Assembly: GCF_023516615.1 (NCBI RefSeq)
Contig: NZ_JAMGBF010000020.1
Coordinates: forward strand, 100,945-164,944
DNA length: 64,000 nucleotides
Source: Streptomyces panaciradicis
GTDB lineage: Bacteria > Actinomycetota > Actinomycetes > Streptomycetales > Streptomycetaceae
Reading direction: 5' to 3'
Shown here: one piece after another, positions 29,953 through 39,492 of the stretch
How positions within the stretch are numbered: position 1 is the first letter of the stretch
Layout of the letters: every line of letters starts with the position of its first letter
The notes under the pieces: model-generated
The model's input: only the letters and a program-made list of their open reading frames with translations
Told to the model about the DNA's origin: nothing
Database searches by the model: none
Translations under genes and position numbers: made by a program

Positions 29953-30869
29953 GAGGCCCCCTTGGCGGGATCACGCGCGGGGTCGAGGTCCTTGAGCCAC
30001 AACCGCTGCAGCATGTGCCAGTCCTCCGGATGGTCGGCGATGCCGGTGGCGAAGGCGTCGGCCAGCGCCTGTGTCATGAAGGACGTCTTCTCGGCCCGGC
30101 TGCCTGTCTCGGGGACCTCGACCGGTGGATGCACCCGTCCCTGCATGACGGGCGACTCGTCGTACCAGAGGGTGACCGGCAGCAGGAGCGCGCCGGTCTG
30201 CTGGGCCAGCAGGGCCGGACCGGCCGGCATCCGGGTGGCCTCGCCGAAGAAGCGGACCTCCACGCCCGAGGAGGACAGGTCGCGTTCGGCGACCAGGCAG
30301 ACCAGGCCGCCGTCGCGCAGCCGGCGGGCCAGGGTGCCGAAGGCGGTGCCGCCGCTGTGCGGCAGGACCTCCATGCCGAGGCCCTCGCGGTAGGCGACGA
30401 AACGGTCGTAGAGGCTCTCGGGCTTGAGGCGTTCGGCGACCGTGGTGAACGGCGTCTCCAGCGCGGTGGTGACCCAGGCGCCGGCCAGGTCCCAGTTGGC
30501 CATGTGGGGCAGGGCGAGAATCACGCCGTTGCCGGCGGCGATCCCGTCGGTCAGGTAGTGCAGGTCCTTGGGCTCGAAGCCCGTCCTGACCCGCTCGGCG
30601 CTCCACGTGGGCAGCCGGAAGGACTCCATCCAGTAGCGCAGGTAGGAGCGCATGCCCGCGCGCGAGAGCTCGGCGAGGCGCTCGGGGCTCGCGCCCGGCA
30701 CCACGCGCGCGTAGTTGGCCTCCAGGCGCTGCACGCCCTTGCCGCGCCGCTTCCAGGCGAGGTCGGCGATGCTCCGGCCGAGCCGCACGGCGGCCGGCTC
30801 GGGAAGCTTCTTGACCGTGCTCCAGCCCAGGCCGTACAGCCCGTCGGTCAGCTGATCCCGGAACGTCAC
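29949..30869 (-). CDS. Lipid A/PIM-type acyltransferase (HtrB/PatA family)
   Basis: A 306-residue LpxL/HtrB-family acyltransferase. The GTG at 30869 gives MTFRDQLTDGLYGLGWSTVK. The catalytic HX4D motif is visible as LPHMANWDLAG near residue 120; Glu in VAERDLSSSGVEVRFFGEAT marks the second block. By synteny with mycobacteria it should transfer a fatty acyl chain to phosphatidylinositol mannoside. It overlaps both pgsA (GTGA) and pimA starts, so the three genes are tightly coupled. Confidence 0.9.
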   Translation of the reverse strand: MTFRDQLTDGLYGLGWSTVKKLPEPAAVRLGRSIADLAWKRRGKGVQRLEANYARVVPGASPERLAELSRAGMRSYLRYWMESFRLPTWSAERVRTGFEPKDLHYLTDGIAAGNGVILALPHMANWDLAGAWVTTALETPFTTVAERLKPESLYDRFVAYREGLGMEVLPHSGGTAFGTLARRLRDGGLVCLVAERDLSSSGVEVRFFGEATRMPAGPALLAQQTGALLLPVTLWYDESPVMQGRVHPPVEVPETGSRAEKTSFMTQALADAFATGIADHPEDWHMLQRLWLKDLDPARDPAKGAS

Positions 30870-31552
30870 TTCGCCGCCTCACTCCCCTGGGAGGCATTCT
30901 CGCTCTCCTGGGCGCCGGCCGCCGCCTCGGCCTCGGCCGATTCGCGGCGGACCGTCACGACGCGCTGGACGAGGGTGACGAGGCTGCCGACGGCGACGAT
31001 CCACAGGGCGACGGGCAGCAGGTACTGGATCCCGGGCACGCCGAACTTGTGCATGCCCGCTAGTCCGGCCGCGACGAGCGAGATGACCAGGCGCTCGGCG
31101 CGCTCCACGAGGCCGTTGACGGCGACCGGCAGGCCGATCGACTCGCCCCGGGCCTTCGTGTACGACACCACCTGGCCGCTGGCCAGGCAGAAGATGGAGA
31201 CGGCGCACAGGACGTTGTCGTTGCCGTGGCCCGCGTACCAGAGGGCGAATCCGCCGAAGATGGCGCCGTCGGCGACGCGGTCGAGCGTGGAGTCGAGGAA
31301 CGCGCCCCAGCGGCTGCTGCGTCCGAGCTGGCGGGCCATGTTGCCGTCGACCAGGTCGGAGAAGACGAACAGCGTGATGACGACCGTGCCCCAGAAGAAC
31401 TCGCCCATGGGGTAGAAGACCAGGGCTCCGGCGACCACGCCCGCGGTGCCCAGCAGCGTGACCGTGTCCGGGCTGACGCCCCGGCGGATGAGAAACGCGG
31501 CGAACGGCGTGAGGACACGCGTGAAGAATGCACGCGCGTACTTGTTCAGCAT
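30866..31552 (-). CDS. pgsA: Phosphatidylinositol phosphate synthase (CDP-alcohol transferase)
   Basis: A 228-residue integral membrane enzyme that joins CDP-diacylglycerol and inositol 1-phosphate. The CDP-OH-P transferase motif is complete: DLVDGNMARQLGRSSRWGAF followed by LDSTLDRVAD. About six membrane helices follow. The ATG at 31552 (MLNKYARAFFTRVLTPFAAF) is taken as start, though its GGGAAGG is close; an ATG at 31609 has no Shine-Dalgarno sequence. The C-terminal tail is Glu/Ala-rich. It heads the pgsA-acyltransferase-pimA operon, divergent from the EF-G-like gene. Confidence 0.92.
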   Translation of the reverse strand: MLNKYARAFFTRVLTPFAAFLIRRGVSPDTVTLLGTAGVVAGALVFYPMGEFFWGTVVITLFVFSDLVDGNMARQLGRSSRWGAFLDSTLDRVADGAIFGGFALWYAGHGNDNVLCAVSIFCLASGQVVSYTKARGESIGLPVAVNGLVERAERLVISLVAAGLAGMHKFGVPGIQYLLPVALWIVAVGSLVTLVQRVVTVRRESAEAEAAAGAQESENASQGSEAAK

Positions 31553-31827
31553 GGCCTTCCCGACGGTCGGTGTGACCGGCTCGGCCCCTGTGGCCACCGG
31601 CTGGCCCATCGTAGCCACGCGCGCGTGTGTGCGACCGCCGGGCACTCGCGGAGCAGGACCTGTGGCCGTCGCGCGGGGACCTACGGGCACGATCACGTCC
31701 TCCGTATGGACGCACCGTGACGGGAGTGGAAAGCTCGAAGAACCGCGGGCGTCATCGGAGCCGTCACCGCACGCGGCCCGGCACGCCCGCGCCCACAGTG
31801 ACCTCACCGTGCACGGGAGGCAGGATC

Positions 31828-34026
31828 ATGGGCGACAAGGCGAACGCACACCCCGGAGCCGCCGGCAGGGCAACAGCGGCCGACCACCCCGCGTCCGTAC
31901 GGAATGTGGTGCTGGTCGGCCACTCCGGATCGGGCAAGACGACGTTGGTGGAGGCCCTCGCGCTGACGGCGGGGGCGGTGAACCGGGCGGGCCGCGTGGA
32001 GGACGGCGGCACCGTCTCCGACTACGACGAGATCGAGCACCGGCAGAACCGTTCGGTGCAGCTCTCCCTGGTGCCGGTCGAATGGGACGGCATCAAGATC
32101 AACCTTCTGGACACCCCCGGATACGCCGACTTCGTCGGTGAGCTCAGGGCCGGTCTGCGAGCGGCGGACGCGGCCCTTTTCGTCGTCTCCGCCTCCGACG
32201 GCGTGGACGGCTCGACGCGCATGGTGTGGGAGGAGTGCGCGGCCGTCGGCATGCCCCGGGCGATCGTGATCACGCACCTGGAGGCCGCCCGCTCGAACTT
32301 CGAGGAGATGACGCGCACCTGCGCGGAGGCCTTCGGCGGCGACGACCCGGACGCCGTGCTCCCGCTCTACACGCCGCTGCACGGCCCCCAGGGCCCGGAC
32401 GGGCACGCGCCCGTGACGGGCCTGGTCGGGCTGCTGTCGCAGAAGCTGTTCGACTACTCCACCGGGGAGCGCAAGGAGTCCGAGCCGGGCGAGGACCAGC
32501 TGCCGGAGATCGAGGAGGCCCGCAACCGGCTGATCGAGGGGATCATCTCGGAGAGCGAGGACGAGACCCTCATGGACCGCTATCTGGGCGGCGAGGAGAT
32601 CGACGTCAAGACGCTCGTCGAGGACCTGGAGCGGGCCGTGGCGCGCGGGGTGTTCTTCCCGGTGCTGGCCGCCGCCCCCGCGGCGGAGGGCGCCAGGCAG
32701 GGGCTCGGCACGGTCGAGCTGCTGGAACTGGTGACGGGCGGCTTCCCGACGCCGTTCGAGCACCCGACGCCCGGGGTCACGACCATCGACGGCAAGCCGC
32801 GCGAGATCGAGGCCTGCGACACGCAGGGGCCGCTGGTCGCCGAGGTCGTCAAGACCGCGTCCGACCCCTACGTCGGCCGGGTCTCCCTGGTCCGCGTCTT
32901 CTCCGGCACCCTGCGCCCCGACGAGACGGTGCACGTCTCCGGGCACGGGCTCGCCGACCGCGGGCACGAGGACCACGACGTCGACGAGCGCGTCGGCGCG
33001 CTGTCCACGCCGTTCGGCAAGCAGCAGCGGCCCGTGACCCACGCCATCGCGGGCGACCTGGTGTGCGTGGCCAAGCTGAGCCGCGCCGAGACCGGCGACA
33101 CGCTCTCGGCCAAGGACGACCCGCTGCTGATGGAGCCCTGGCAGATGCCCGACCCGCTGCTGCCGCTCGCCATCGAGGCGCACAGCAAGGCCGACGAGGA
33201 CAAGCTCTCGCAGGGCCTGTCCCGGCTGGTCGCCGAGGACCCGACGATGCGGCTCGAACAGAACCAGGACACCCACCAGGTGGTGCTGTGGTGCCTGGGC
33301 GAGGCGCACGCGGACGTGGCGCTGGAGAGGCTGCGCAGCCGCTACGGCGTCCAGGTGGACGTCGTACCGCACAAGGTCTCCCTGCGGGAGACGTTCGCCG
33401 GCAAGTCGGGCGGGCGCGGGCGTCATGTGAAGCAGTCCGGCGGGCACGGGCAGTACGCCATCTGCGAGATCGAGGTGGAACCGCTGCCCGGCGGCTCGGG
33501 CATCGAGTTCGTGGACAAGGTGATCGGCGGCGCGGTGCCGCGGCAGTTCATCCCGTCGGTCGAGAAGGGCGTGCGGGCCCAGGCGGCCAAGGGAGTCGCG
33601 GCCGGCTATCCGCTGATCGACGTCCGGGTGACGCTGCTCGACGGCAAGGCGCACTCCGTGGACTCCTCCGACGCCGCCTTCCAGACGGCGGGCGCGCTGG
33701 CGCTGCGGGAGGCCGCGGCCGAGGTGAAGATCCACCTGCTGGAGCCGGTCGCCGAGGTGAGCGTGCTGGTCGGCGACGACTACGTGGGCGCCGTGATGAG
33801 CGACCTGTCCGGGCGGCGGGGCCGGGTGCTGGGCACGGAGCAGACCAGCGGCGGCCGTACCGTCGTACGGGCCGAGGTGCCCGAGATCGAGATCGGGCGG
33901 TACGCCGTGGACCTGCGCTCCCTCTCGCACGGCACCGCGCGCTTCAACCGTTCCTACGCGCGGCACGAGCCGATGCCGCCGCAGATCGCGGAAAGGATTC
34001 GCGAAGAGGCCCGGCAGGCCTCGTAG
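31828..34026 (+). CDS. Elongation factor G-like GTPase (EF-G2 type)
   Basis: A 732-residue translational GTPase paralogue. The ATG at 31828 follows GGGAGG. G1 is GHSGSGKTT (near residue 30-38) and G3 LLDTPGYADF. The G4 motif, normally NKxD, is replaced by THLE (VITHLEAARSNFEEM), and the switch I region (NRSVQLSLVPVEWDGIKIN) lacks the canonical RGITI. Domains II-V follow in EF-G order, with HVKQSGGHGQYA and VGDDYVGAVMSDLSGRRGRV in domains IV-V. Such actinobacterial EF-G-like proteins are not the main translocase; the altered G4 suggests relaxed or weakened guanine specificity. Monocistronic with its own terminator. Confidence 0.9.
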   Translation: MGDKANAHPGAAGRATAADHPASVRNVVLVGHSGSGKTTLVEALALTAGAVNRAGRVEDGGTVSDYDEIEHRQNRSVQLSLVPVEWDGIKINLLDTPGYADFVGELRAGLRAADAALFVVSASDGVDGSTRMVWEECAAVGMPRAIVITHLEAARSNFEEMTRTCAEAFGGDDPDAVLPLYTPLHGPQGPDGHAPVTGLVGLLSQKLFDYSTGERKESEPGEDQLPEIEEARNRLIEGIISESEDETLMDRYLGGEEIDVKTLVEDLERAVARGVFFPVLAAAPAAEGARQGLGTVELLELVTGGFPTPFEHPTPGVTTIDGKPREIEACDTQGPLVAEVVKTASDPYVGRVSLVRVFSGTLRPDETVHVSGHGLADRGHEDHDVDERVGALSTPFGKQQRPVTHAIAGDLVCVAKLSRAETGDTLSAKDDPLLMEPWQMPDPLLPLAIEAHSKADEDKLSQGLSRLVAEDPTMRLEQNQDTHQVVLWCLGEAHADVALERLRSRYGVQVDVVPHKVSLRETFAGKSGGRGRHVKQSGGHGQYAICEIEVEPLPGGSGIEFVDKVIGGAVPRQFIPSVEKGVRAQAAKGVAAGYPLIDVRVTLLDGKAHSVDSSDAAFQTAGALALREAAAEVKIHLLEPVAEVSVLVGDDYVGAVMSDLSGRRGRVLGTEQTSGGRTVVRAEVPEIEIGRYAVDLRSLSHGTARFNRSYARHEPMPPQIAERIREEARQAS

Positions 34027-34096
34027 TTGCCGCCGGGTGCCCCACAAGTGGCGTACGGGGGCACGCGGACGGCTCACGCGGAAGGCTCCCCTCCGC

Positions 34097-34126
34097 GTCG
34101 GCGGGCGGCTTCGGCCGTCCGCCGAC
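34097..34126 (+). terminator. UUCG-loop terminator after the EF-G-like gene
   Basis: GTCGGCGGGCGGC (34097-34109), loop TTCG, GCCGTCCGCCGAC (34114-34126): 13 pairs with one G-T wobble. The TTCG loop is exceptionally stable. It starts 70 bases after the stop. The remaining 195 bases to 34322 show no gene and should carry the next promoter. Confidence 0.8.
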
Positions 34127-34321
34127 GATTGTCGGTGGCTGCGGATACGCTGATGACAAGCTGATCAAGTTCTCGTGGGAGCGTTCGTCGGATCGACGCG
34201 TCGTCGAATCAACTCGTGGTCGAATCAACGCATCTGCGAGATGACCTGATCAACAGGTGTGCGGAGCACGGAAGTCGGGAAGAGCCGCAGAGGCGGTATG
34301 CGGCGGCGATCGGGGGCGGGA

Positions 34322-35977
34322 ATGACCGTTGAGAGCGGTTATGGGGACATCTTCGGTCCGCAGGTGCCGCGCACGGGGGACGAGAGCCAGACGGCGACGT
34401 TCGCGCTGGCCTCGGCGGCCTACCGGGACAACCCGGTGGCGGACATCAAGAAGGCCGACAACGAGTGGCACCAGACCGACGTGAAGCCGGGGCGGGCGCG
34501 GCTGTTCCGGCCCAACCTCGGCGAGGCCTTCTCCCGGGCGATCGTCGACCGCATGCTGGGGCCGGGCCGCAAGCCGCTCATCCAGTCCTTCGGCTCCGAG
34601 CCGCAGGTCGCCGTGGAGCACGCCCTCGCGGCGAACAACATCCGCAAGGCCCGCGACCAGATGCTGTCCATCGTGATGGTGCTGTGCGGCGTGCTGTTCC
34701 TGCCGGGCCTGCTCGTCTGGCTGCTGGTCTTCCAGATCCGCATGGCGGTCGCCCGGAGTGCGGACCGGCGGGCCGGCGCGCTGGGCACGACGCTCCTGGT
34801 GGCCGTGGGCGCCCTCGCGGTGATCTTCCTGATCCGTATGCCGTTCACCGGTTTCTGGGCCTTGTACGCGCGCGCGTGCGTCGTCATGCCCGTCATCGGC
34901 TGGTTCTGGGCCAAGCAGATCTGCGAGCGCACGGCGAAGGATCTGCGCGGACGCTGGGACAGCCTGCTCGCCGGCAGCAGCATCGGCGCCAAGGTGCCCG
35001 AGGCGGTGCCCACCAGCCCCGGTGAGACGAAGGCGGACGCGCTGCGCCAGTCGCTGGCCCGGCTCGCCGCCGAGCAGCAGTCCAACTCCGTGTTCTACGC
35101 GGGGCCGAAGGGCATCCTCGGCATGGGCACGCGCTGGGGCAGCTGGCAGCTCGCCGAGGACCTGGTGGCGGCCGACCCGAGCCGGGAGATCCACCCGTTC
35201 CGCAGCTGGGACGTGATCAGGGCGATCCACGACGACCTGCGCATGCTGGAGCGCAACACCATCAACACCGGCGGCTTCCCCGCCCCGTCCGTACGGCACT
35301 GGATCGTCACGCCGATCGCGGAGGGCGCGAAGGCCGTCTCCCGGCCCGAGGGCACGGACGTGGAGGCCTTCCAGGTCAAGTCGCACGCCATACAGGACAT
35401 CTGCAACAAGCAGCAGTTCGGCGCCGGCGACCGGCACTACCTGGGCGTGCAGTGGACCCTCTGGGACGGCCAGCTGGTCATCACGATGATGATCACGGTG
35501 ACCGTGCTGCACCAGACGCTGCGCATCGAGGTCACCGGCCATGCGCTGGGCCCCGTCAACGGCCTGTTCACCAGCAAGCCCGAGGCGCCGTCCAAGGAGG
35601 TCCAGAAGTCGCTCAAGCCGTGGGAGACCCGCAAGGTGTCGCTCCCGCTGGTCAACACCGACGAGGTCGTCCGGCTGGCCGTGCGCGCCCCGCTCTCCTG
35701 GTACCCGCCGCTGCTGAACTGGCTCGGCGGCACGATAGCCCTGCCCGAGCCGTTCGGCCTGCGGCACGCGTGGGCGGATCAGCCCTGGCGGCACCGCTTC
35801 ATGGCCGACGACGCGCTGCGCGCTGCCACGCCGGTGCTGCGGGTGGTGCACTCGGCGGCGATACGGGTGCTGCAGGAGAACGGCGTGGACACGGAGAAGT
35901 TCGGTACGAGGTCGGCGTTCCTGAGCACGCAGGTGCAGGATCCGACGCCGCGGAAGGCCGACGTGTACGACGCGTGA
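34322..35977 (+). CDS. Membrane protein of unknown function
   Basis: A 551-residue protein that I do not recognise. The ATG at 34322 (MTVESGYGDIFGPQVPRTGD) follows GGGGGCGGG; an in-frame ATG at 34298 after AGAGGCGG is an alternative. It has a hydrophilic N-terminus (about 110 residues), then three hydrophobic segments (VMVLCGVLFLPGLLVWLLVF, LLVAVGALAVIFLIRM, and one near ARACVVMPVIGWFW), then a large soluble C-terminal region with a further short hydrophobic stretch (LVITMMITVTVLH). No enzymatic motif was seen. It is monocistronic, between the EF-G-like gene and a HIT gene; from memory it is conserved in Streptomyces. Confidence 0.85.
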   Translation: MTVESGYGDIFGPQVPRTGDESQTATFALASAAYRDNPVADIKKADNEWHQTDVKPGRARLFRPNLGEAFSRAIVDRMLGPGRKPLIQSFGSEPQVAVEHALAANNIRKARDQMLSIVMVLCGVLFLPGLLVWLLVFQIRMAVARSADRRAGALGTTLLVAVGALAVIFLIRMPFTGFWALYARACVVMPVIGWFWAKQICERTAKDLRGRWDSLLAGSSIGAKVPEAVPTSPGETKADALRQSLARLAAEQQSNSVFYAGPKGILGMGTRWGSWQLAEDLVAADPSREIHPFRSWDVIRAIHDDLRMLERNTINTGGFPAPSVRHWIVTPIAEGAKAVSRPEGTDVEAFQVKSHAIQDICNKQQFGAGDRHYLGVQWTLWDGQLVITMMITVTVLHQTLRIEVTGHALGPVNGLFTSKPEAPSKEVQKSLKPWETRKVSLPLVNTDEVVRLAVRAPLSWYPPLLNWLGGTIALPEPFGLRHAWADQPWRHRFMADDALRAATPVLRVVHSAAIRVLQENGVDTEKFGTRSAFLSTQVQDPTPRKADVYDA

Positions 35978-36024
35978 GCCTCCGGCGGTTCGGCCGGGTC
36001 TCGGTGCGGGTGGGGGTGCGCGTC

Positions 36025-36090
36025 TCTGGGGGCTGCGCCCCCAGACCCCCCTTTCGGCCTTCGGCCTCGTCCTCAAGCGCCGGACGGGCT
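36025..36090. repeat. Dispersed Streptomyces element overlapping the HIT gene end
   Basis: Hairpin TCTGGGGGC-TGC-GCCCCCAGA (36025-36045) followed by CCCCCTTTCGGCCTTCGGCC and CTCAAGCGCCGGACGGGCTG. I recall this combination as a common Streptomyces intergenic element. Its distal part encodes the last residues of the HIT protein (SSPSGA). Confidence 0.6.
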
Positions 36091-36636
36091 GGATTCCGGC
36101 CAGGCGTCCGCCAGCATCTTCCTGGTGTCCGCCAGGAGCTGGGGCAGGACGCGGGTGTGGCCGACCACCGGCATGAAGTTCGTGTCGCCGCCCCAGCGGG
36201 GCACGATGTGCTGGTGGAGGTGGGCCGCGATGCCGGCGCCCGCCACCGAGCCCTGGTTCATGCCGATGTTGAAGCCGTGGGCGCCCGAGGCCGTGCGCAG
36301 AGCCGTCATCGCCTGCTTGGTGAGGGCGGCGAGCTCGGCCGTCTCGGCGTCCGTGAGGTCGGTGTAGTCGGCGACGTGACGGTAGGGGACGACCATGAGG
36401 TGGCCGCCGTTGTATGGGTAGAGGTTGAGGACGGCGTAGACCTGATCGCCGCGCCGGACCACCAGCCCGTCCTCGTCGGACTTCGCCGGGATGGAGCAGA
36501 AGGGACAGCCGTCGTCGGCCCCGGGGCCGGTCGGCTTGTTCTCGCCCTGGATGTAGGCCATCCGATGGGGCGTCCACAGACGCTGGAAGGCGTCCTGGGT
36601 GCCCACTCCCCACTGCTGCTCCGGCTCACTCGTCAT
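36073..36636 (-). CDS. HIT-family nucleotide hydrolase/phosphorylase
   Basis: A 187-residue histidine-triad protein, probably acting on Ap4A-type dinucleotides. The triad is HLHQHIVPRW near residue 150. CPFCSIPAKS provides a Cys pair for zinc, as in the mycobacterial Ap4A phosphorylase found in the same thrS-HIT-pgsA neighbourhood. LVVRRGDQVYAVLNLYPYNG and GHLMVVPYRHVADYTDL are typical. The ATG at 36636 (MTSEPEQQWGVGTQDAFQRL) lacks a clear Shine-Dalgarno sequence. The C-terminal SSPSGA is encoded within a dispersed repeat and may not be ancestral. Confidence 0.92.
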   Translation of the reverse strand: MTSEPEQQWGVGTQDAFQRLWTPHRMAYIQGENKPTGPGADDGCPFCSIPAKSDEDGLVVRRGDQVYAVLNLYPYNGGHLMVVPYRHVADYTDLTDAETAELAALTKQAMTALRTASGAHGFNIGMNQGSVAGAGIAAHLHQHIVPRWGGDTNFMPVVGHTRVLPQLLADTRKMLADAWPESSPSGA

Positions 36637-36715
36637 GCAGTGCAGCATATGGCGTCGCCCGTTCGCGGCGTGTCGGCGGGGTTGTGGGAAAAGCCCGCCG
36701 CGCCAAGCTGGGCTC

Positions 36716-37372
36716 GTGGACGATGACACTCGCCAAGAACGCTGGGAGCAGCGCACCGAGCTGCCGCTCGCCGTCGCCTCGCTGGCCTTTCTCGCGGCCT
36801 ATGCCGTCCGCGTCCTCGCGCCCGGCCTGACGGACCTGCTGCAGGCTGTGGCCCTCGCGGTGCTGCTGGCCTCCTGGGTCCTGTTCGCCGTCAACTACGC
36901 GGTGCTGTGGCACCTGAGCGGACAGGGGCTGAGCTTCGTACGCAAGCACCCCCTGGACGGGGTGGTGGTGGTCCTGCCGCTGCTGCGCCCCCTGCGGGTC
37001 GTCAAGGTCTACGAGGCCGTCCAGCGCCGGCACGGCAAGCCGCGGCTGGCGCTGCACGCGCGCGTGATCCTTTACTCGGGGCTCTCCACGGTGCTGCTCG
37101 GCTTCGCCGGCGCGCTCGCCGTCTACCAGCAGGAACGCGGGGCTCCGGGCACGACCATGAAGTCGTTCGGGGACGCGGTCTGGTGGGCCTGCGCCACCCT
37201 CAGCACCGTCGGCTACGGCGACGTCGTCCCGGTGACACCGATGGGCCGGGTGATCGCGGTCGGCATGATGGCCGTCGGCCTGGCCCTGCTGGGCGCGGTG
37301 ACCGGCACGTTCGCCTCCTGGCTGCTCCAGGTCTTCGCGCGGGAGGACGACGAGAGGCCCCCGGGAAGCTGA
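36716..37372 (+). CDS. Potassium channel family protein (Kv-like)
   Basis: A 218-residue membrane protein with a K+ selectivity filter (CATLSTVGYGDVVPVTPMGR). Several hydrophobic segments precede the pore (LAVASLAFLAAYAVRVLAPG, LLQAVALAVLLASWVLFAV, LPLLRPLRVVKVY, TVLLGFAGALAVYQQE), and an inner helix follows (VIAVGMMAVGLALLGAVTGT). The KHPLDGVVVVLPLLRPLRVV segment resembles an S3-S4 region with few positive charges, so voltage sensing would be weak. GTG at 36716 (MDDDTRQERWEQRTELPLAV). No cytoplasmic RCK domain; the tail is short. Divergent from HIT, convergent with thrS. Confidence 0.9.
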   Translation: MDDDTRQERWEQRTELPLAVASLAFLAAYAVRVLAPGLTDLLQAVALAVLLASWVLFAVNYAVLWHLSGQGLSFVRKHPLDGVVVVLPLLRPLRVVKVYEAVQRRHGKPRLALHARVILYSGLSTVLLGFAGALAVYQQERGAPGTTMKSFGDAVWWACATLSTVGYGDVVPVTPMGRVIAVGMMAVGLALLGAVTGTFASWLLQVFAREDDERPPGS

Positions 37373-37386
37373 GCTCCCGGGGGCCT
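37355..37386. terminator. Bidirectional hairpin, K+ channel gene / thrS
   Basis: AGGCCCCCGGGA (37355-37366), 8-base loop, TCCCGGGGGCCT (37375-37386). The left arm lies inside the last codons of the channel gene. It serves convergent stops at 37372 and 37403. Confidence 0.85.
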
Positions 37387-37402
37387 TCGTGCCGGTCGGT
37401 CG

Positions 37403-39382
37403 TCAGACCTGCACCCGCTCCTCGACGACCTTCACGATCTTCGCGATGGCCTCGTCGAACGGGATGCCGTTCTCCTGCGAGCCGTCGCGGTAGCGGAAGG
37501 ACACCGAGCCGCCCGCCATGTCCTCGTCGCCCGCGATGACCATGAAGGGCACCTTCTGCTTCTGGGCGTTGCGGATCTTCTTCTGCATCCGGTCGGAGGA
37601 GGAGTCCACCTCGACGCGCAGGCCCTTCTTCTTGGCCTCGGCGGCGAACTTCTGCAGGTACTCCACGTGCGCGTCGCCGATCGGGATGCCGACCACCTGC
37701 ACCGGGGCCAGCCAGGCCGGGAAGGCGCCCGCGTAGTGCTCCAGGAGCACCGCGAAGAACCGCTCGATCGAACCGAACAGGGCGCGGTGGATCATGACCG
37801 GGCGCTGCTTGGAACCGTCGGGGCCGGTGTACTCCAGGTCGAAGCGCTCGGGGAGGTTGAAGTCCAGCTGGATCGTCGACATCTGCCAGGTGCGGCCGAT
37901 GGCGTCCTTGGTCTGGACGGAGATCTTCGGGCCGTAGAAGGCGGCGCCGCCCGGGTCCGGGACCAGGGGCAGGCCCTGCTTCTCGGCGACCTGGCGCAGC
38001 GTCTCCGTGGCCTCCTCCCACACCTCGTCGGAGCCGACGAACTTCTCCGGGTCCTTGGTGGACAGCTCCAGGTAGAAGTCGGTCAGGCCGTAGTCGCGCA
38101 GCAGGCCGAGGACGAAGGTGAGCGTCTTGTCGAGCTCCTCCGACATCTGCTCACGGGTGCAGTAGATGTGCGCGTCGTCCTGGGTGAAGCCGCGCGCGCG
38201 GGTGAGGCCGTGCACGACGCCCGACTTCTCGTACCGGTACACGGTGCCGAACTCGAACAGGCGCAGCGGCAGTTCACGGTAGGAGCGGCCGCGCGCGTCG
38301 AAGATCAGGTTGTGCATCGGGCAGTTCATGGGCTTGAGGTAGTAGTCCACGCCCTCGTCGAGCTGCATGGGCGGGTACATGCCGTCGGCGTACCAGTCCA
38401 GGTGCCCGGACGTCTCGAAGAGCTTCCCCTTGGTCGCGTGCGGGGTGTAGACGAACTCGTAGCCCTCCTCCTCGTGCCGACGGCGCGAGTAGTCCTCCAT
38501 GACCCGGCGGACGATGCCGCCCTTGGGGTGGAAGACGGCGAGGCCGGAGCCGATCTGCTCCGGGATGGAGAACAGGTCGAGCTCGCTGCCGAGCTTGCGG
38601 TGGTCGCGCTTCTCGGCCTCGGCGAGGAAGTCGAGGTAGCCCTTCAGCTCGTCCTTGGACGGCCAGGCGGTGCCGTAGATGCGCTGGAGCATGGGGTTCT
38701 TCTCGCTGCCGCGCCAGTAGGCGGCCGCGTTGCGCATCAGCTTGAACGCCGGGATGAGGCGGGTGGAGGGCAGGTGCGGACCGCGGCAGAGGTCCTTCCA
38801 GCACAGCTCGCCGGTCTTGGCGTCCAGGTTGTCGTAGATCGTCAGCTCGCCGGCGCCGACCTCGACGTCCGCGCCGTCGTCGCTGGAGGCGGCGGAGCCC
38901 TTGAGACCGATGAGTTCGAGCTTGTACGGCTCGTTCGCCAGCTCCTCGCGGGCCTGCTCGTCGGTGACCACGCGGCGGGAGAACTTCTGTCCCCGCTTCT
39001 GGATCTCCTGCATCTTCTTCTCGATGGCCTTGAGGTCATCGGGGTGGAAGGGCCTGTCCACGTCGAAGTCGTAGTAGAAGCCGTCCTTGACCGGCGGGCC
39101 GATGCCCAGCTTGGCCTCGGGGAAGAGCTCCTGCACGGCCTGCGCCATGACGTGCGCGGTGGAGTGGCGCAGGATGTTCAGGCCGTCCTCGGAGGAGAGC
39201 TCGACGCCCTCGACGGTCTCCCCGTCGCGGACCTCGTAGGCGAGGTCCTTCAGCTCCCCGCCCACGCGTGCGGCGATGATCGAGCGCTCGCCGGCGAAGA
39301 GCTCGGCGGCCGTAGTGCCCGTCGTCACCACGCGCTCTTCCCGCTCGGAATCGCGTTGGATGATCACACGGACGTCTGACAC
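37403..39382 (-). CDS. thrS: Threonyl-tRNA synthetase
   Basis: A 659-residue class II synthetase. The GTG at 39382 ([20 protein letters not shown]) follows AGGAGAG. Domains in order: N-terminal TGS; editing domain with [11 protein letters not shown] and a Cys in [17 protein letters not shown]; catalytic core with [30 protein letters not shown] (motif 2) and the zinc-binding Cys and His residues; and C-terminal anticodon-binding domain ([20 protein letters not shown]). Ends [13 protein letters not shown] much longer upstream frame is antisense or read-through and ignored. Confidence 0.98.
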   Translation of the reverse strand: MSDVRVIIQRDSEREERVVTTGTTAAELFAGERSIIAARVGGELKDLAYEVRDGETVEGVELSSEDGLNILRHSTAHVMAQAVQELFPEAKLGIGPPVKDGFYYDFDVDRPFHPDDLKAIEKKMQEIQKRGQKFSRRVVTDEQAREELANEPYKLELIGLKGSAASSDDGADVEVGAGELTIYDNLDAKTGELCWKDLCRGPHLPSTRLIPAFKLMRNAAAYWRGSEKNPMLQRIYGTAWPSKDELKGYLDFLAEAEKRDHRKLGSELDLFSIPEQIGSGLAVFHPKGGIVRRVMEDYSRRRHEEEGYEFVYTPHATKGKLFETSGHLDWYADGMYPPMQLDEGVDYYLKPMNCPMHNLIFDARGRSYRELPLRLFEFGTVYRYEKSGVVHGLTRARGFTQDDAHIYCTREQMSEELDKTLTFVLGLLRDYGLTDFYLELSTKDPEKFVGSDEVWEEATETLRQVAEKQGLPLVPDPGGAAFYGPKISVQTKDAIGRTWQMSTIQLDFNLPERFDLEYTGPDGSKQRPVMIHRALFGSIERFFAVLLEHYAGAFPAWLAPVQVVGIPIGDAHVEYLQKFAAEAKKKGLRVEVDSSSDRMQKKIRNAQKQKVPFMVIAGDEDMAGGSVSFRYRDGSQENGIPFDEAIAKIVKVVEERVQV

Positions 39383-39492
39383 CGGTCTCTCCTGACTGAA
39401 GGTGGGTGCGGCGCCATACCAGGAGCGCGCGCATGAGGGGGATCGTACCGACCCCGACCCGCCGACCGCGAAACGGTCATCGGCGCAGCCGC

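Noticed and set aside
36648..36756. Longer N-terminus for the HIT protein
   Set aside because: The upstream residues are not HIT-like and overlap the divergent promoter of the K+ channel gene.
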